NCBI GenBank assembly: GCA_965207995.1
Contig: OZ242299.1
Location: 868,001 to 932,000, forward strand
Length of the DNA: 64,000 nt
Source of the DNA: DAOUKH01 sp965207995
GTDB lineage: Bacteria > Chloroflexota > Dehalococcoidia > SHYB01
Direction: 5' to 3'
Shown here: positions 61,368 through 64,000 of the stretch, piece after piece
Layout of the letters: each line of letters begins with the position of its first letter
How positions within the stretch are numbered: position 1 is the first letter of the stretch
Notes under the pieces: generated by a model
Told to the model about the DNA's origin: nothing
Seen by the model: only the letters and a program-made list of their open reading frames with translations
Database searches by the model: none
Program-made: the position numbers and the translations under genes

Positions 61368-62558
61368 ATGACCCTCGAAGTGGTGCAGGAGAAGCTCACC
61401 GTCGGGAAGGGCTGCGACGCGGACCGCTCGCTGCAAGACCTGCTCTACCGCACGGAGCTTTCGACGAAGACCGCGTCGCGGCTGCCCGGCCGGTATCTCG
61501 GCATGCCGGAAGAGGAGATGCACCGGCGCATCGCGGCGGCGCGGGCGGAGCTGGGGTCGCGCCTCGCCATCCTGGGCCACCACTACCAGCGCGACGAGAT
61601 CATTCAGTACGCCGACTTCCGCGGCGACTCATTCAAGCTCGCCCGTAGCGCCGCGGCGCACCCCGAGGCCGACTACATCATCTTCTGCGGCGTGCACTTC
61701 ATGGCCGAGAGCGCCGACGTGCTTAGCGGCCCCCACCAAAAGGTCATCCTGCCCAACCTTTCCGCGGGCTGCTCGATGGCCGACATGGCCCCCACCGAAG
61801 ACGTGTTCGCCTGCTGGGACGAGCTGCAGGCCATCGAGGGCGTCGCAGGCACGGTCACGCCCGTGACCTATATGAACTCGACGGCGGCGCTGAAGGCCTT
61901 CTGCGGGGCGAACGGCGGCGTCGTCTGCACGTCGAGCAACGCCGGGGCCGTCGTCGAATGGGCGCTGGAGCAGTCCCCAAAGGTGCTCTTCTTCCCCGAC
62001 CAGCACCTCGGCCGCAACACGGCGGTCAAGATGGGCTACTCCCCCGCCGACACCGTGGTCTGGGACCCCTTCCAGCCGCTGGGGGGCAACACCGAGGAGG
62101 CGCTCCGCGAGGCGACGTTCATCCTCTGGCGGGGTCACTGCTCGGTGCACAAGCGCTTCACCGTGGGCCAGATCGAGGATGCCCGTAAGAACTTCCCGGG
62201 CATCAACGTCATCGTCCACCCCGAATGCGAGCTCGAAGTGGCCCAGATCGCCGACTACATCGGCTCGACGGAGCGCATCATCGAGACCGTCGCCGGCGCG
62301 CCCGCCGGCACCTCCTGGGCCGTGGGCACCGAGATCAACCTCGTGAACCGGCTCGCCGCCGAGCACCCCGACAAGACCATCTTCTGCCTCGACCCGGTCA
62401 TCTGCCCCTGCTCGACCATGTACCGCATCCATCCCGCCTACCTTGCTTGGGTGATCGAGGCCCTCGCCGAGGGCGAGGTCGTCAACCAGGTCTCCGTGGA
62501 CGAGACGGTGACCCACTGGGCCAGGGTGGCGCTGGAGCGCATGCTCGCCACGACCTAA
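61368..62558 (+). CDS. nadA: Quinolinate synthase NadA
   Basis: Protein of 396 residues. AILGHHYQRDEIIQYADFRGDSFKLAR, YIIFCGVHFMAESADVL, TYMNSTAALKAFCGANGGVVCTSSNA and DPVICPCSTMYRIHPAYLAWV are the standard NadA segments, with the three Cys of the 4Fe-4S cluster in the CGVHF, CELEV-region and CPCSTMY parts. With NadB it makes quinolinate from aspartate and dihydroxyacetone phosphate for NAD. The 396-residue length includes an N-terminal ~60-residue extension over short NadA proteins. Confidence 0.95.
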   Translation: MTLEVVQEKLTVGKGCDADRSLQDLLYRTELSTKTASRLPGRYLGMPEEEMHRRIAAARAELGSRLAILGHHYQRDEIIQYADFRGDSFKLARSAAAHPEADYIIFCGVHFMAESADVLSGPHQKVILPNLSAGCSMADMAPTEDVFACWDELQAIEGVAGTVTPVTYMNSTAALKAFCGANGGVVCTSSNAGAVVEWALEQSPKVLFFPDQHLGRNTAVKMGYSPADTVVWDPFQPLGGNTEEALREATFILWRGHCSVHKRFTVGQIEDARKNFPGINVIVHPECELEVAQIADYIGSTERIIETVAGAPAGTSWAVGTEINLVNRLAAEHPDKTIFCLDPVICPCSTMYRIHPAYLAWVIEALAEGEVVNQVSVDETVTHWARVALERMLATT

Positions 62559-62586
62559 CCGGCGGCAACAGACGAGAACACGGCGT

Positions 62587-64000
62587 TTGAACGCGCACTA
62601 CGACTTCGTCATCGTCGGCTCCGGCATCGCCGGGCTCTACACCGCCCTCCTCGCCTCGGAGTCGGCGAGCGTCCTCGTCCTCACCAAGGGCAGCGTCCAG
62701 GACTGCAATACGCAGTACGCGCAGGGCGGCATCGCGGCGCCCATCGGCCCCGGCGACACCCCACGGCGGCACGCCGACGACACCGGCCGCGCGGGCGCAG
62801 GCCTCTGCGACCCCGTCAACGTCGAAATCCTGACTCGCGACGCGCCCGGCCGCATCGCCGACCTGATCCGGCTCGGCGTGCCCTTTGACTCGATGGAGGG
62901 CGAGATCGTCTTGGCGCGGGAGGGGGCGCACTCCGTACCCCGCGTCCTGCACGCCGGCGGCGACGCGACCGGCCGGCACATCGAGACAACGCTGCTCGAC
63001 GCGGCGCGCAGCCGGGGCATCCCCATCCGCGAGTTCGCGCTGGCGGCCGACGCCGTTGTCGAAGACGGCAAGGTGCGCGGCCTGGACGTGCTCGACCTCG
63101 CGACCGGGACTCGGGAGCGAATCGGCTGCGGCCACCTCGTGCTCGCCACCGGCGGAGCGGGACGCCTCTACCGCATCACCACGAACTCCAGCGTGGTCAC
63201 CGGCGACGGCGTCGCCCTGGGATTCCGGGCCGGGGCCGAGGTCATGGACATGGAGTTCTTCCAGTTCCATCCCACCGCCCTCCGCCTGCCCGATGCCCCG
63301 CCCTTCCTCATCTCGGAGGCGGTGCGCGGCGAGGGCGGCGTCCTGCTCAACGCTGACGAACGGCGGTTCATGGAGCGGTACGCCGGCGACGGCGAGCTGG
63401 CGGCGCGGGACATCGTCGCGCGCGCCATCGTGGCCGAGATGCGGGAGACCGGCGCCGACAACGTCCTCCTCGACGTGCGGCACCTCGATCCCGGTACGGT
63501 CACCTCCCGCTTCCCCTCGATCTACCAGTTCTGCCTCCAGTACGGCCTCGACATCACCAAAGAGCCCATCCCCGTGGCCCCCGCGGCCCACTACATGATG
63601 GGCGGCCTGCGGGTGACACCGGACGGGCGCACCAACGTCCCCGGCCTCCTCGCGGCGGGCGAGACCGCGTGCACCGGCGCGCACGGCGCGAACCGGCTCG
63701 CCAGCAACTCGCTCCTGGAAACGCTGGTCTTCGCCCGGCGCATGGTCGACGAGGCCCAAGGAACGGCGACGACGGCCATCGAAGAGCCGCCCGTCCGCCG
63801 CGAAGAACGCCGCGTCCTGCCCGCCCGCGAGGTCGACCCCCACGCCTATCCCGTGCCCACGCTCGACGCGCTGCAGAACCTAATGTGGGACCACGTCGGC
63901 ATAGAACGCGACGCCGATGGGCTCACCCACGCGGCGAACACGCTGACCGCCTGGGAAACGTCGCTCCCCGATCCGGCCGACCGCGCCGGCTACGACCTCC
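62587..64000 (+). CDS. nadB: L-aspartate oxidase NadB, C-terminus cut by window edge
   Basis: Open from TTG 62587, 28 nt after nadA, to the window end (471 codons shown). FVIVGSGIAGLYTALLAS is the FAD-binding fold. GSVQDCNTQYAQGGIAA, HLVLATGGAG, EFFQFHPTAL, SEAVRGEGGVLLN and PAAHYMMGGLRVTPDGRT with GAHGANRLASNSLLE are the succinate-dehydrogenase/aspartate-oxidase motifs. It oxidises L-aspartate to iminoaspartate, the substrate of NadA. The remaining C-terminus lies beyond the window, probably followed by nadC by common operon order. Confidence 0.93.
   Translation, partial: MNAHYDFVIVGSGIAGLYTALLASESASVLVLTKGSVQDCNTQYAQGGIAAPIGPGDTPRRHADDTGRAGAGLCDPVNVEILTRDAPGRIADLIRLGVPFDSMEGEIVLAREGAHSVPRVLHAGGDATGRHIETTLLDAARSRGIPIREFALAADAVVEDGKVRGLDVLDLATGTRERIGCGHLVLATGGAGRLYRITTNSSVVTGDGVALGFRAGAEVMDMEFFQFHPTALRLPDAPPFLISEAVRGEGGVLLNADERRFMERYAGDGELAARDIVARAIVAEMRETGADNVLLDVRHLDPGTVTSRFPSIYQFCLQYGLDITKEPIPVAPAAHYMMGGLRVTPDGRTNVPGLLAAGETACTGAHGANRLASNSLLETLVFARRMVDEAQGTATTAIEEPPVRREERRVLPAREVDPHAYPVPTLDALQNLMWDHVGIERDADGLTHAANTLTAWETSLPDPADRAGYDL

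Overview
The window is a high-GC bacterial chromosome segment, apart from a visibly AT-richer patch at about 21.24-22.83 kb. Gene content suggests a free-living aerobic Chloroflexota of the SAR202 / Dehalococcoidia type: several luciferase-like flavin monooxygenases, amidohydrolase-2 proteins, CaiB/BaiF CoA-transferases and acyl-CoA dehydrogenases, a caa3-type oxidase, frequent TTG/GTG starts and CCA-encoded tRNAs. This placement is an inference from gene content. There is no rRNA or ribosomal protein marker here.

Layout. 0-7.4 kb: truncated membrane protein, double-domain CaiB protein, K+ transporter, NTF2-like protein, RNA uracil methyltransferase, unknown protein. 7.4-7.9 kb: dense hairpin repeats. 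7.9-21.1 kb: DUF3179 lipoprotein and enoyl-CoA hydratase, then a catabolic set (epimerase, two polysaccharide-deacetylase-like proteins, luciferase-like oxidoreductase, VOC protein, SMP-30 lactonase-like protein, MaoC-like dehydratase, CMD protein, amidohydrolase, MFS exporter, FAD-linked oxidase). 21.15-22.8 kb: tRNA-Leu followed by the lower-GC patch. 22.8-26.7 kb: Tat-exported molybdopterin oxidoreductase, XRE regulator, amidohydrolase, luciferase-like enzyme. 26.9-31.8 kb: cytochrome oxidase operon ctaCDEF plus a lipo-cytochrome c, with a clear promoter. 32-39.4 kb: paired acyl-CoA dehydrogenases, pckA, amidohydrolase, two CaiB proteins. 39.5-43.2 kb: Lys-rich miniprotein, alpha/beta hydrolase lacking its nucleophile, exonuclease III, cation/proton antiporter. 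43.3-47.2 kb: glycine betaine ABC operon with promoters and terminators. 47.2-54 kb: catabolic enzymes plus a ygfZ-erpA Fe-S pair. 54-64 kb: tRNA-Cys, GNAT, MFS, antitoxin-like fragment, SDR plus a UGSC-type selenoprotein, tRNA-Ser, miaB, nadA, nadB (runs off the end).

The main find is at 56659-58356. Two ORFs that look like separate genes are one gene read through an in-frame UGA, giving the motif Gly-Ser-Sec-Gly-Ser-Cys, with a hairpin just downstream of the UGA that fits a bacterial SECIS. UGA is an ordinary stop for many other genes here, so recoding is local. The selenocysteine machinery itself is not in the window.

Functionally, acyl-CoA and CoA-transferase enzymes, flavin monooxygenases and amidohydrolases point to oxidation of diverse carboxylic or recalcitrant organic compounds feeding central metabolism (PckA) and aerobic respiration (caa3 oxidase). 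Betaine uptake and K+/H+ transport point to osmotic adaptation. Short intergenic hairpin families recur in gaps; their stems differ between copies by compensatory changes.
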